This document shows positions 1 through 7,623 of a stretch of 53,863 nt of DNA, piece after piece. How positions within the stretch are numbered: position 1 is the first letter of the stretch; each line of letters begins with the position of its first letter. This DNA comes from Gammaproteobacteria bacterium (GTDB taxonomy: Bacteria; Pseudomonadota; Gammaproteobacteria; Steroidobacterales; Steroidobacteraceae). Where the stretch lies: the NCBI GenBank assembly GCA_018970145.1, contig JAGWWY010000014.1, positions 1-53,863 on the forward strand. The letters are read 5' to 3'. The translations under genes and the position numbers were made by a program. The notes below the pieces were generated by a model. That model did not search any database and was not told the DNA's origin. It saw only the letters and a program-made list of their open reading frames with translations.

Positions 1-783
1 GTGCGGTCGAACTCGGTTGTAGTGATGTCTCCATTGCTCGATCAGCACCTGGGCCTCGCGTAGGGTGTAGAAGATCTCACCGTTCAAAAGCTCGTTTCTG
101 AGCTTGCCATTGAAGCTCTCGCAGTAGCCGTTCTCCCAAGGGCTACCGGGCTGGATGTAGAGGGTCTTCGTGCCCACTCGCCCCAGCCAAGCGCGCAGGT
201 TCTTAGCCACCATCTCTGGACCATTGTCTGAGCGGAGGTGCTCTGGGGCACCCCGCTCGATCATCACGTCGGCCAATACATCGATCACATCGTGAGCGCG
301 GATACGGCGCGCGACGTAGATCGCAAGCGCCTCTTTGGTGAACTCATCGATCAAAGTGAGGATCTTGAGCGGCCGACCATCGGCGGTCCGATCCATCACG
401 AAGTCCCAGCTCCAGACGTGGTTTTTGTAGAGCGGCCGCAGCCGTACACACGATCCGTCGGCTAACCAAAGCCGAGCACGCTTGGGCTGCTTCGGCGGTA
501 CCTTCAGCCCCTCCTGCTTCCAGATCCGCTCCACCCGTGAGCGGCTGATCTGCCAGCCCTGCTGCCAGAGCAGGCCCGTCACTGGCCGATATCCATAGCG
601 CCCATACTGCGCGGCGAGCGCAATGATCGCCTGCCGCAGCGGCGCCTCATCCGCCCTAGGCTGCGGGACGTACCTCACCACGGATCTGGCAATGCCCAGC
701 GCCCTGCAGATCCGTCGCTCGGAGTACCGATGCTTAGATCGCACCAGAGCCACGGCCTCACGACAGCGCACCGGGCTTAGAAT
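1..783 (-). CDS. IS3-family transposase OrfB (DDE catalytic subunit), partial
   Basis: The open frame continues from the orfA end to the window edge, about 260 codons of the usual 270-290, so only a short C-terminus is missing. All three catalytic acidic residues are visible: the Asp in WSWDFVMD, the Asp in RSDNGPE, and the Glu in GSPWENGYCESFNGKLRN, the spacing expected of an rve integrase core. An HTH_21-like segment precedes the core. There is no own start codon. Expression should come from -1 frameshifting near the A-AAA run just before the orfA stop, which would make an OrfAB fusion. The frame is uninterrupted, so the element may still be active. Confidence 0.88.
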   Translation of the reverse strand, partial: MLSPVRCREAVALVRSKHRYSERRICRALGIARSVVRYVPQPRADEAPLRQAIIALAAQYGRYGYRPVTGLLWQQGWQISRSRVERIWKQEGLKVPPKQPKRARLWLADGSCVRLRPLYKNHVWSWDFVMDRTADGRPLKILTLIDEFTKEALAIYVARRIRAHDVIDVLADVMIERGAPEHLRSDNGPEMVAKNLRAWLGRVGTKTLYIQPGSPWENGYCESFNGKLRNELLNGEIFYTLREAQVLIEQWRHHYNRVRPH

Positions 784-1055
784 TTTCCCTCGGCGACTTC
801 CTTCAGGATGATCTTATCGACCGTCAGATCCGCCACCGCGCGCTTGAGCCGACTGTTCTCCGCTTCGAGCTCCCGCAGCCGCTTAGCCTGGTCAATCCTC
901 AAGCCCCCGTGGCTCTTGCGCCAGCGAAAGTATGTCTGCTCCGTCACTCCAATCTGCTTGGTCACCTGCGCGATCGTCTGCCCCTGGCCGATCAGTACAT
1001 CCGCCTCCCGAAGCTTATGGATGATCTCCTCGGTCGTGTATCTCTGCTTCGCCAT
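777..1055 (-). CDS. IS3-family transposase OrfA (HTH protein)
   Basis: This is a 92-residue protein with an N-terminal helix-turn-helix (about residues 5-50, including GVTEQTYFRWRKSHGG). A leucine-zipper-like helix follows (about 55-88, RLRELEAENSRLKRAV), typical of IS3 OrfA. It binds the terminal repeats and multimerises with OrfAB. An AGGAG ribosome site lies 9 nt upstream of the ATG. It ends GKF-stop, and the GGAAAATTCTAA context offers the A-AAA slip site that joins it to orfB. Confidence 0.9.
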   Translation of the reverse strand: MAKQRYTTEEIIHKLREADVLIGQGQTIAQVTKQIGVTEQTYFRWRKSHGGLRIDQAKRLRELEAENSRLKRAVADLTVDKIILKEVAEGKF

Positions 1056-1092
1056 CGTCCACGTCTCCTGTCCCTTTTATGAACATTAAACA

Positions 1093-1118
1093 TGGACCAA
1101 AAATACCGGGTCAGGTCA
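1093..1118 (-). repeat. Candidate left inverted-repeat end of the IS element
   Basis: Read leftward the terminus is TGACCTGACCCGGTATTTTT, followed by GGTCC. It starts with the TG dinucleotide typical of IS3 ends. Because TGACC occurs twice in tandem, the exact boundary is either 1118 or 1113. The partner repeat is outside the window, so this is a position-based inference. Confidence 0.4.
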
Positions 1119-1370
1119 GATGACGGTCAGCGCCTGCAGTGCCTCCTTGCTCTCGGCATCGTTTGCGAATAATCGCTCGAGTTGGCTGATCATCTCGCCC
1201 GTTTGTTGTCGCTTGCTGGATCCGTAAGTATCGACGAACTGGCAAATATCCTGGCCGCGGGCGAACGGGACGGATGGCCAGAGCGTGATCGGTTCGGCGA
1301 ACACGACTCGGGTCGATACTCCAAAGACGATCGCCGCGACGCCCAGCAGCTTGCAATAGCGATGGATCAC
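1116..1370 (-). pseudogene. Small exported protein gene, truncated by the IS element
   Basis: Eighty-four codons with a clear signal peptide (hydrophobic core LLGVAAIVFGVS, cleavage probably after VFA). The mature part starts EPITLWPSVPFARGQ and has one Cys. No family is recognised. The stop codon TGA at 1116-1118 coincides with the first three bases of the IS terminus, so the reading frame was probably ended by the insertion and the original 3' part lies beyond the IS, outside the window. The intergenic stretch 1371-1486 is shared with the divergent glutathione transferase gene. Confidence 0.5.
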
Positions 1371-1486
1371 GATTTGTCTCCTCTGCGCCCAGCCCTTGAT
1401 GAGTATACTTCTCCGCCCAGCCGAGCGGCCGGATTGGCCACCCGTTTTGTTTTGAGGCCGCCTCTAGTTTTGTGGGAGTTGGTGCG

Positions 1487-2332
1487 ATGAGCGAACAGCC
1501 TTATGTTCCGCCGCAAGTTTGGGTCTGGAACCCTGGTAACGGCGGCAAGTTTGCGCACATTAATCGCCCGACCGCCGGCGCTCGGCAGGAGCAGGCGTTG
1601 CCGCGCGGTACCCATCCGCTGCAGCTGTATTCATTGGCGACACCGAATGGGGTCAAAGTCACGGTCATGCTCGAGGAGCTACTGGCACGAGGCTGTGAGG
1701 GCGCCGAATATGACGCCTGGTTGATCGATATACAGACCGGCGATCAGTTCGGCAGCGGCTTCGTATCGGTCAATCCCAACTCCAAGATTCCGGCTCTGCT
1801 GGATGTGAGTGGTGCCGAGCCGATTCGGATTTTCGAGTCCGGGGCGATCCTTCTTTATTTGGCGGAGAAGTTCCGTTGCTTCGTGCCGGGACGCGAGCGG
1901 CCCGCGAGTCGTGCCGAGTGTTTGTCCTGGTTGTTCTGGCAGATGAGTTCCGCGCCGTACTTGGGCGGCGGTTTCGGGCATTTTTATGCGTACGCTCCGC
2001 AGAAGTGGCAATACCCGATCGATCGTTATGCGATGGAAGTCAAGCGTCAGTTGGCCGTGTTGGATCAGCATCTCGCCGATCGACAGTATCTTTGCGACGA
2101 GAACTATACGATTGCCGATATCGCGATCTTTCCGTGGTACGGCGCGCTGGTTCTCGGCGAGCTTTACGGCGCAGCAGAATTTCTGGATGTGGCCAGTTAT
2201 CGGCACGTTGTCCGGTGGGCCAATGAAATCGTGTCGCGACCCGCCGTGTTGCGTGGGCGGCGAGTGAATCGAAGCTGGGGCCCCGAGGAGCTGCGTGTTC
2301 CCGAGCGACACTCCGCTGCCGACATTAGCTAA
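1487..2332 (+). CDS. yghU: Glutathione S-transferase, YghU type
   Basis: A thioredoxin-fold GST close to E. coli YghU along its whole length: PLQLYSLATPNGVKVTVMLE in the N domain, GFVSVNPNSKIPAL, ESGAILLYLAEKF, and the C-domain LGGGFGHFYAYAP, YTIADIAIFPW and RPAVLRGR. YghU-type enzymes bind two glutathiones and act as disulfide-bond reductases or peroxidases in the cytoplasm. I chose the ATG at 1487, which sits 9 nt after GGAG; a GTG at 1472 would add five residues. The product is 281 residues, near the family norm. It is monocistronic and its 3' end overlaps the convergent oxidoreductase by 4 nt. Confidence 0.92.
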   Translation: MSEQPYVPPQVWVWNPGNGGKFAHINRPTAGARQEQALPRGTHPLQLYSLATPNGVKVTVMLEELLARGCEGAEYDAWLIDIQTGDQFGSGFVSVNPNSKIPALLDVSGAEPIRIFESGAILLYLAEKFRCFVPGRERPASRAECLSWLFWQMSSAPYLGGGFGHFYAYAPQKWQYPIDRYAMEVKRQLAVLDQHLADRQYLCDENYTIADIAIFPWYGALVLGELYGAAEFLDVASYRHVVRWANEIVSRPAVLRGRRVNRSWGPEELRVPERHSAADIS

Positions 2333-4464
2333 GTCACCGTCACCGGCACACCATTGAGCGCTGCGTTGCCACACAGCGCATCGAGGTATTGCTCGTCCGT
2401 CAGGTCGTTGGCGCTGACGCCCGGATGAGTGCGGGCGATGTCGAGACGAATTCCGTCGCGATCGTGACCCCACCCGTGCGGCAAACTGACGACACCCGGT
2501 GCGATTTCGTCGCTGACCTCGAGTTCGACGCGGACCGATCCTGTACGGGATGCCACTGTCACCAGCGCGCCACTCTCGAGTTGACGTGCGACCGCGTCAG
2601 TCGGATGCATCAAGAGCGTGCAACGATTTGGGCCTTTGATGAATCGCCGACTGTTGTGCAGCCACGAGTTGTTCGTGCGCAGATCGCGACGGCCGATCAA
2701 GTGTAGCGTCGGTGATGCCACCTGCGTTTCGTGAACATGGCGCTCGAGTCGCTGCAGATCCTCTTTTAACACGGGCGGCACCAGCGGAATGGTCTTGTCG
2801 CGGGTAAAGAGACGAGCCGGCAAGCAGGGCTGCAGAGGACCGAGATCGATGCCGTGCGGTGCAGCGGCAACTTTCGCCAGTGTGAGCCCAGCACCGAGGG
2901 GATTCCAGCCAGCGCCGTACGGCCCAAACCGCAAACCCAGCGCAATCGTCCGTCGAGGTGTCAGCCAGCGTGATCGCAGTCGCTCCAGCCACGGCCGCCG
3001 ACGTGATCGATCAGCGGCTTCGATGTGTCGGACCAGTTGATCAAAGATTTGCCAGTCGTGCATCGTGTCGCCGACCGGTTCTAGCAGCGCCGACGAGTAT
3101 TTGGTGGTGTTACGAATGGCGAGCGTGTGGAAGATCAAGTCGTAATGGTCTCGCTCGAGACCGAAGGTGGGCGGCAGGATGTAGTGTGCGTGCCGTGTGG
3201 TCTCGTTGATATAGATATCGATCGACACCATGAACTCGAGTTGCGCGAGCGCTCGATCCAGTTGGCGCCCGTTGGGCGTGGAGAGAACAGGATTACCTGC
3301 GGCCGTCACGAGCGCCTTGATTTGACCGTCACCGGGCGTGAGCATTTCCTCTGCAAGCGCCGCCACGGGAAACTCACCGCCAAATTCCGGCAAGTCGCGT
3401 ACTCGGGTGCGTCTGCGATTGTAGGATCCGCGTTGTCCCATGGCGCTCGATAAACCGAGTGCGTCGAAAGCCGGGCGAGTGAACATCGCGCCACCCGGGC
3501 GATCGAGATTGCCGGTGACGATGTTCAACACCTGTACCAACCACTGACACAGGGCGCCGAACACTTGCGTCGAAACGCCCATGCGTCCGTAGCAGACGGC
3601 ACTCTCTGCCTTGGCGAAGCGACGAGCGAGATCTCGTATACACGCGGCGTCGATTTGTGTGTGAGCGGCGGCGCGCTCCGGAGTGTAAGGCGCGACTGTA
3701 TCGCGCAACTCATCCAGCCCGGTCGCGAATTTTTCGAGGCGGCCGAGGTTCTCCAGTTGCTCTGCAAAAATGACCTGCAGCATTGCGAGGAGCAGCCAGA
3801 CGTCGGTACCGGGCTTGATGAACAGATGTTGATCGGCGATCTCGGCCGTCTCGCTGCGCCGGGGATCGATGACGACGAGCTGCCCATTGCGATGCCGCAA
3901 ATCTTTGAGGCGTTGCGCAATATCTGGGGCCGTCATCAAGCTGCCATTGGAAACGAGAGGGTTGCCGCCAATCACCAGCAGGAGTTGAGTGCGATCTATA
4001 TCCGGAATCGGTAACAGTAGCTGATGCCCGAACAGCTGCAAGGCGGCGAAATGATGCGGCAGCTGATCTACCGACGTCGCTGAATAGCGATGGATGCTGC
4101 GCAGCGAGCGTGCGAGTGCCGAGCCACCCAGTAACGCGCTGTAGCTGTGCACTTGCGGATTGCCGAAGTAAGTTGCAACGACATTTTTGCCCTGCTCGCG
4201 TTGCAGTGCGGTCAGTCGGGTTGCGATATCGCGGAAAGCCTCGTCCCAGCTGACTCGAACCCAGCCATCGGCCGTGCGCTTGACCGGGTGTCGCAGTCGA
4301 TCGGGGTCTTCGTGAACATCCTTGAGTCCGAGTGCCTTCGGGCAGATATGCCCGCGGCTGAAAGGATCTTGTGCGTCACCCTTGATCGAAACGATGTGCC
4401 CGCCGCGAGTTTCGACGATCACGCCGCACATGGCTTCGCAAAGATGGCAATTCCGATAATGCAT
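2329..4464 (-). CDS. Molybdopterin-dependent oxidoreductase (BisC/DMSO reductase superfamily)
   Basis: A 711-residue catalytic-subunit-like protein. It starts directly with the [4Fe-4S] domain, Cys-x2-Cys-x3-Cys-x27-Cys (CHLCEAMC to HICPKA). The molybdopterin domain follows (IGGNPLVSNGSL, LNIVTGNLDRPGGAMF, TAAGNPVLSTPNG, YILPPTFGLERD), then a C-terminal dinucleotide-binding barrel (VASRTGSVRVELEVSDEI, SLPHGWGHD). There is no Tat signal with this start, so it is predicted cytoplasmic. No iron-sulfur or membrane subunit is adjacent. Substrate is unknown; formate dehydrogenase-like and biotin or sulfoxide reductase-like roles cannot be separated. I chose the ATG at 4464 because the family begins just before CxxC; an upstream extension would run through the divergent gene's promoter. 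Confidence 0.88.
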   Translation of the reverse strand: MHYRNCHLCEAMCGVIVETRGGHIVSIKGDAQDPFSRGHICPKALGLKDVHEDPDRLRHPVKRTADGWVRVSWDEAFRDIATRLTALQREQGKNVVATYFGNPQVHSYSALLGGSALARSLRSIHRYSATSVDQLPHHFAALQLFGHQLLLPIPDIDRTQLLLVIGGNPLVSNGSLMTAPDIAQRLKDLRHRNGQLVVIDPRRSETAEIADQHLFIKPGTDVWLLLAMLQVIFAEQLENLGRLEKFATGLDELRDTVAPYTPERAAAHTQIDAACIRDLARRFAKAESAVCYGRMGVSTQVFGALCQWLVQVLNIVTGNLDRPGGAMFTRPAFDALGLSSAMGQRGSYNRRRTRVRDLPEFGGEFPVAALAEEMLTPGDGQIKALVTAAGNPVLSTPNGRQLDRALAQLEFMVSIDIYINETTRHAHYILPPTFGLERDHYDLIFHTLAIRNTTKYSSALLEPVGDTMHDWQIFDQLVRHIEAADRSRRRPWLERLRSRWLTPRRTIALGLRFGPYGAGWNPLGAGLTLAKVAAAPHGIDLGPLQPCLPARLFTRDKTIPLVPPVLKEDLQRLERHVHETQVASPTLHLIGRRDLRTNNSWLHNSRRFIKGPNRCTLLMHPTDAVARQLESGALVTVASRTGSVRVELEVSDEIAPGVVSLPHGWGHDRDGIRLDIARTHPGVSANDLTDEQYLDALCGNAALNGVPVTVT

Positions 4465-4502
4465 CCGCGACAGTCTACGCCGGGATGGTTCACAATAGCG
4501 CC

Positions 4503-5453
4503 ATGCGGAGATCTCCATGGATTTTTTCAGTGCCGTTATTGTTGCTGCTGCTTGGTTGCGAGCGCCCTGCGCCCTCGCAGCGTCAGGACGCTGCGGGATC
4601 GACGGCTTGTGACGGCGCTCTCGCTGTCGGCAAACAAGTAAGAATCCCGGGCGGGCGCGTGACGCGCGCCGGAGTGGCATTCCGTGACGAGGAGAAGGTT
4701 GGCGGCGAAGGCGAGGTTGGCACCTTCGAGATCGATGTTACGGAAGTGACGAACGCGCAGTTCGCCGAGTTCGTGCAAGCGACCGGTTACGTGACCGTGG
4801 CAGAGCGACCGGGGCCGGACCGGCAACCGATGGGTGCCGCGGTCTTTGATCGAGCGACAGGACAATGGCGTATCGACCCGCGCGTCAATTGGCGTTCGCC
4901 GACGGGCGCAGGGTCGATAACAAAAGACGACGAGCCCGTCGTGGCTGTCGCTTATGAAGACGCCGAGGCCTACGCGACCTGGCGTGGTCGCCGCTTGCCG
5001 ACCGAACTGGAATGGGAGCGTGCAGCTCGAGGGGATTCGGCCGTGCCAGCTAACATGGAAGCTGAGCGCCGCGATGCTCAGGGACGGTGGTTAGCGAATA
5101 GTTGGCAAGGCTCATTCCCGGCGCTCGATACGGCGGAGGATGGCTACCGCGGTCTCGCGTCGGTCGCATGCTTCGCCCCGAACGAGGCGGGCTTGTACGA
5201 CATGGTCGGTAATGTTTGGGAGTGGACCTCGGACTGGTATTCCCCGGTCGTGGCGCCCGCCACTTTCGAGCAGTCGACTGCCGCAGACCCCGAGCGTCTG
5301 GGTAAGCGGGTCATCAAAGGGGGTTCACATTTGTGTTCGAGCGACTTTTGTGCCCGCTATCGATCTGGCTCGAGACAGCCTGCCGATGTAGCGCTCGGCA
5401 CGTCGCATCTCGGCTTCCGGACAGTCAAAGAAATCCGCGAACAAGAGTCGTGA
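4503..5453 (+). CDS. Formylglycine-generating-enzyme/sulfatase-modifying-factor family lipoprotein
   Basis: 316 residues. A lipoprotein signal with lipobox LLLGC (Cys19) leads to an FGE-sulfatase domain from about residue 45 to 308. Family landmarks are FEIDVTEVTNAQFAEFVQAT, RRLPTELEWERAARG, GLYDMVGNVWEWTSDWY, KGGSHLC and HLGFR. Cys278 and Cys283 occupy the C-x4-C position of the copper-binding catalytic cysteines of true FGEs, so oxidation of a sulfatase Cys or a related residue is possible. No sulfatase gene is visible nearby. It overlaps the next gene by 4 nt (GTGA). An in-frame ATG at 4485 is a less likely start. Confidence 0.85.
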   Translation: MRRSPWIFSVPLLLLLLGCERPAPSQRQDAAGSTACDGALAVGKQVRIPGGRVTRAGVAFRDEEKVGGEGEVGTFEIDVTEVTNAQFAEFVQATGYVTVAERPGPDRQPMGAAVFDRATGQWRIDPRVNWRSPTGAGSITKDDEPVVAVAYEDAEAYATWRGRRLPTELEWERAARGDSAVPANMEAERRDAQGRWLANSWQGSFPALDTAEDGYRGLASVACFAPNEAGLYDMVGNVWEWTSDWYSPVVAPATFEQSTAADPERLGKRVIKGGSHLCSSDFCARYRSGSRQPADVALGTSHLGFRTVKEIREQES

Positions 5454-6355
5454 GTACGACATCGCGTCGCGCGTTGTTGAAATTCCTTGGATCCGGGATG
5501 GGTCTGAGCGCGCTCGGCAGTGCTGCTTCGTTCGCCAACGTGCCCGCTGCAGCCGGTGAGCGCGGCTATGCCCAAGGGCCCTACGGCTTAGTGCACTTCA
5601 ACGATACTCGAACGGGAATGGGTGTACCGATGGTGCTGCTACATCAAGCGCCCATGTCGCATCGCCAGTTTAGTGCCGTTTATGGTCTGCTAAGTGCACG
5701 TGGCGTTCGCGCGATTGGCATCGATACGCCAGGTTTCGGCATGTCGGACCCGACTCCGTTCGTGCCGCAGGTTTCCGATTGGGCGAGTTCGATCGTCGCG
5801 GTGCTCGATCATCTCAAGATTTCGCGAGCCGATATGGTGGGGCACCACACCGGCTCGTTGATCGCTACCGAGGTATCACTGCAGTTTCCAAAGCGGGTAA
5901 ATAAGGTTGTTTTAAATGGGCCATTTCCGATCAATGAGAGTGAACGCAAGTTGTTTCTCGATGATCTGCAGAAAAGCGAAGTCGACTTCGAGTACCGAGC
6001 CGACGGCAGTCATTTGAGTGCGAGCTTCGTCAAACGCAGCCAATTCTTCGGTCCGGGTGCCGATCCGCGGCATATCACGCGCATGCAGGTGGAGAAATTT
6101 CAGGGTTTTGGTCCGTTCTGGTACGGGCACAACGCAGCCTACCGTTATGATCATGCGAGCAGCTTGCTGCGCATGACACACCCCACCTTGATTCTCACCA
6201 ACACCGGGGATATGGCCTATCCGATGGCGCAGCGAGCGCGTCAGTTGCGCCCCGATATGGCCTACGTGGAATTGTCAGGCGGCAACGTCGATATCGTCGA
6301 TCAAGCGCCGCAGGCTTGGGTCGAGGCGGTCGTCGCGTTCACGCGGCGAGACTGA
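5450..6355 (+). CDS. Exported alpha/beta-hydrolase-fold protein with an altered catalytic triad
   Basis: The GTG start at 5450 overlaps the FGE-like stop and gives a Tat-like leader (TTSRRALLKFLGSG, hydrophobic stretch, cut near ANVPAAAG). The rest is an alpha/beta hydrolase: VLLHQAPMSHRQF oxyanion region, IGIDTPGFGMSD, and elbow MVGHHTGSLIA. The elbow reads G-H-H-T-G, so the usual Ser nucleophile position is His. The late segment SGGNVDIVDQAP lacks the expected catalytic His. The acid turn (LTNTGDMAYPM) is kept. It may be a non-hydrolytic or unusual member. It is co-transcribed with the lipoprotein upstream and its 3' end overlaps the convergent gene by 17 nt. Confidence 0.82.
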   Translation: MSTTSRRALLKFLGSGMGLSALGSAASFANVPAAAGERGYAQGPYGLVHFNDTRTGMGVPMVLLHQAPMSHRQFSAVYGLLSARGVRAIGIDTPGFGMSDPTPFVPQVSDWASSIVAVLDHLKISRADMVGHHTGSLIATEVSLQFPKRVNKVVLNGPFPINESERKLFLDDLQKSEVDFEYRADGSHLSASFVKRSQFFGPGADPRHITRMQVEKFQGFGPFWYGHNAAYRYDHASSLLRMTHPTLILTNTGDMAYPMAQRARQLRPDMAYVELSGGNVDIVDQAPQAWVEAVVAFTRRD

Positions 6356-7055
6356 CGACAACTCGGTTGTCGGGGCCGATATCCGAGATATCCAGTTTTA
6401 CGCCGAGCACCGCGGCATAGCCTTCGATGCGCGGCTTCAACCACTGGCGATGAACTTCGTCGTCGGTCAAGTCGAACTGTCCGATACCGCGCGAAATCGC
6501 GAGCACCTTGCTGAAGGGGAAGGTGAAGCTACGCTTACCAGGTTCGCTTTTGAGATCCAGACACAGTTGATAGAGACAGGTCGTACGATCAAAGATACCC
6601 GCTAGAGCGATCTCTCTTTCGCCGGTCTTGTCGATCATGCCCTTGAGTCGGTGCAACATGGGCTGCATGGTTTGGATATCGTGCGTCACATAGTCCGCCA
6701 GCACACCTGCATTCTTGGCAAACTGAACCGAGTTCAGGTGCATCTTGACCAATGCATCGTTCATGTCGTGTTGATAAGGCGTCGAATCTTTGAGTGTACG
6801 AATCGCCATGGCGACGGCATCACCCAAGAGCTTTTCGCGCCCTTCGAAACCGCTCGACGTGGCGAGCATGGCTGCCATGCGTTGCGGTGCGCCACCGCCC
6901 GCGAGCATGGCTTTGACCCACGGCGGCGGACCACCGCCCGAGCCTGGTATACCGCTTGCGCCAGCTGCTCCGTTCGCACCTGCGCTGGCCATCATCTTTT
7001 TCATCAGCCAGCTGATGAGGCGGGCCTTGAGCGGTTTACGAGATTGTTGCGACAT
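6339..7055 (-). CDS. Conserved hypothetical protein with Gly/Pro-rich N-terminus
   Basis: 238 residues, not recognised. A basic, amphipathic N-terminus (KPLKARLISWLMKKMMA) is followed by a low-complexity Gly/Ala/Pro linker (about residues 22-46). A helical domain comes next, then a C-terminal alpha/beta part (FTFPFSKVLAISRGIGQFDL to DNRVVVSLAA). No signal peptide is obvious. The ATG at 7055 overlaps the upstream stop by 1 nt (TGATG). A GTG at 7058 is equally possible because AGGAA lies 5-8 nt before both. It is the second gene of a pair with the ASCH protein. Confidence 0.75.
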   Translation of the reverse strand: MSQQSRKPLKARLISWLMKKMMASAGANGAAGASGIPGSGGGPPPWVKAMLAGGGAPQRMAAMLATSSGFEGREKLLGDAVAMAIRTLKDSTPYQHDMNDALVKMHLNSVQFAKNAGVLADYVTHDIQTMQPMLHRLKGMIDKTGEREIALAGIFDRTTCLYQLCLDLKSEPGKRSFTFPFSKVLAISRGIGQFDLTDDEVHRQWLKPRIEGYAAVLGVKLDISDIGPDNRVVVSLAA

Positions 7056-7576
7056 CACGATGTTTCCTGCGCGTGGCTCGAGTCATAGAGCAGTTCGAAT
7101 TCCTCGATCCAAAATGGCATGTCGGTCGAAACCGCCAAACCAAATGGAGCGAGATGATGGTTCCAGTACTGCGTATGCAAGGGTACCCAGACTGCGGGAT
7201 CACGCACCGGCGAGCCATCAATTACCGTATGTTCGGCGCGGACGGCCCCGAAAACGGCGCTATCGAGTCGCGTGACTCGAACGAGCAATGTCGGCGTGCC
7301 ATCCATATCGACTAAAACCAAGAGATTGCCGACCGCGGGAGTCGGCGTACCAGTGCGCTCGACGATCCAGGGCAGCGTGAAGGTGCCGCGCTTATCTCCG
7401 GTTCGAATCAGCTGAAAAATGGCGTGTGTACTGTCTTGATCAAGGCCGATCCATCGCGGTTCCAGTTGCGCACCGTCGAGCGGTAATGCGGGCTCAGCCG
7501 CTTTGGCCGCCACGCGGAAAGCCTCGAGCGCTGCGGCAGACGGTGCGATGGCCGGTGATGGAAGATAGAACGACAT
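7055..7576 (-). CDS. ASCH-domain protein (YhfF-like)
   Basis: 173 residues. The N-terminal helix (SAAALEAFRVAAKAAEPAL) is followed by an ASCH/PUA-like barrel: KRGTFTLPWIVERTG, VGNLLVLVDMDGTPTLLVRV, then the typical C-terminus DMPFWIEEFELLY. ASCH proteins are thought to bind RNA or modified nucleosides, and some cut N4-acetylcytidine. The ATG at 7576 leaves 47 nt to the divergent gene and excludes a basic 44-residue extension that would overlap it. It is translationally coupled to the downstream hypothetical. Confidence 0.75.
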   Translation of the reverse strand: MSFYLPSPAIAPSAAALEAFRVAAKAAEPALPLDGAQLEPRWIGLDQDSTHAIFQLIRTGDKRGTFTLPWIVERTGTPTPAVGNLLVLVDMDGTPTLLVRVTRLDSAVFGAVRAEHTVIDGSPVRDPAVWVPLHTQYWNHHLAPFGLAVSTDMPFWIEEFELLYDSSHAQETS

Positions 7577-7623
7577 CAATATCACTGTAGCCGCTAAACG
7601 TATCGCGGCCAACGGGGGTTCGT

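Larger units (their letters stand above)
1..1118 (-). mobile_element. IS3-family insertion sequence, right part cut by window edge
   Basis: The element has the two-ORF IS3 layout read leftward, orfA then orfB in the -1 frame. The upstream terminus is the conserved TG-starting end near 1113-1118. The distal end of orfB and the second inverted repeat lie outside the window, so target duplications cannot be read. The OrfA N-terminus and its leucine-rich coiled coil look IS407/IS2-like, but the exact subgroup is not certain. The insertion interrupts a leftward gene that begins at 1370. Confidence 0.88.

Noticed and set aside
1679..2473. Long leftward open frame opposite the YghU gene
   Set aside because: It is antisense to a well-matched gene, has no recognisable domain, and is explained by high-GC codon bias.
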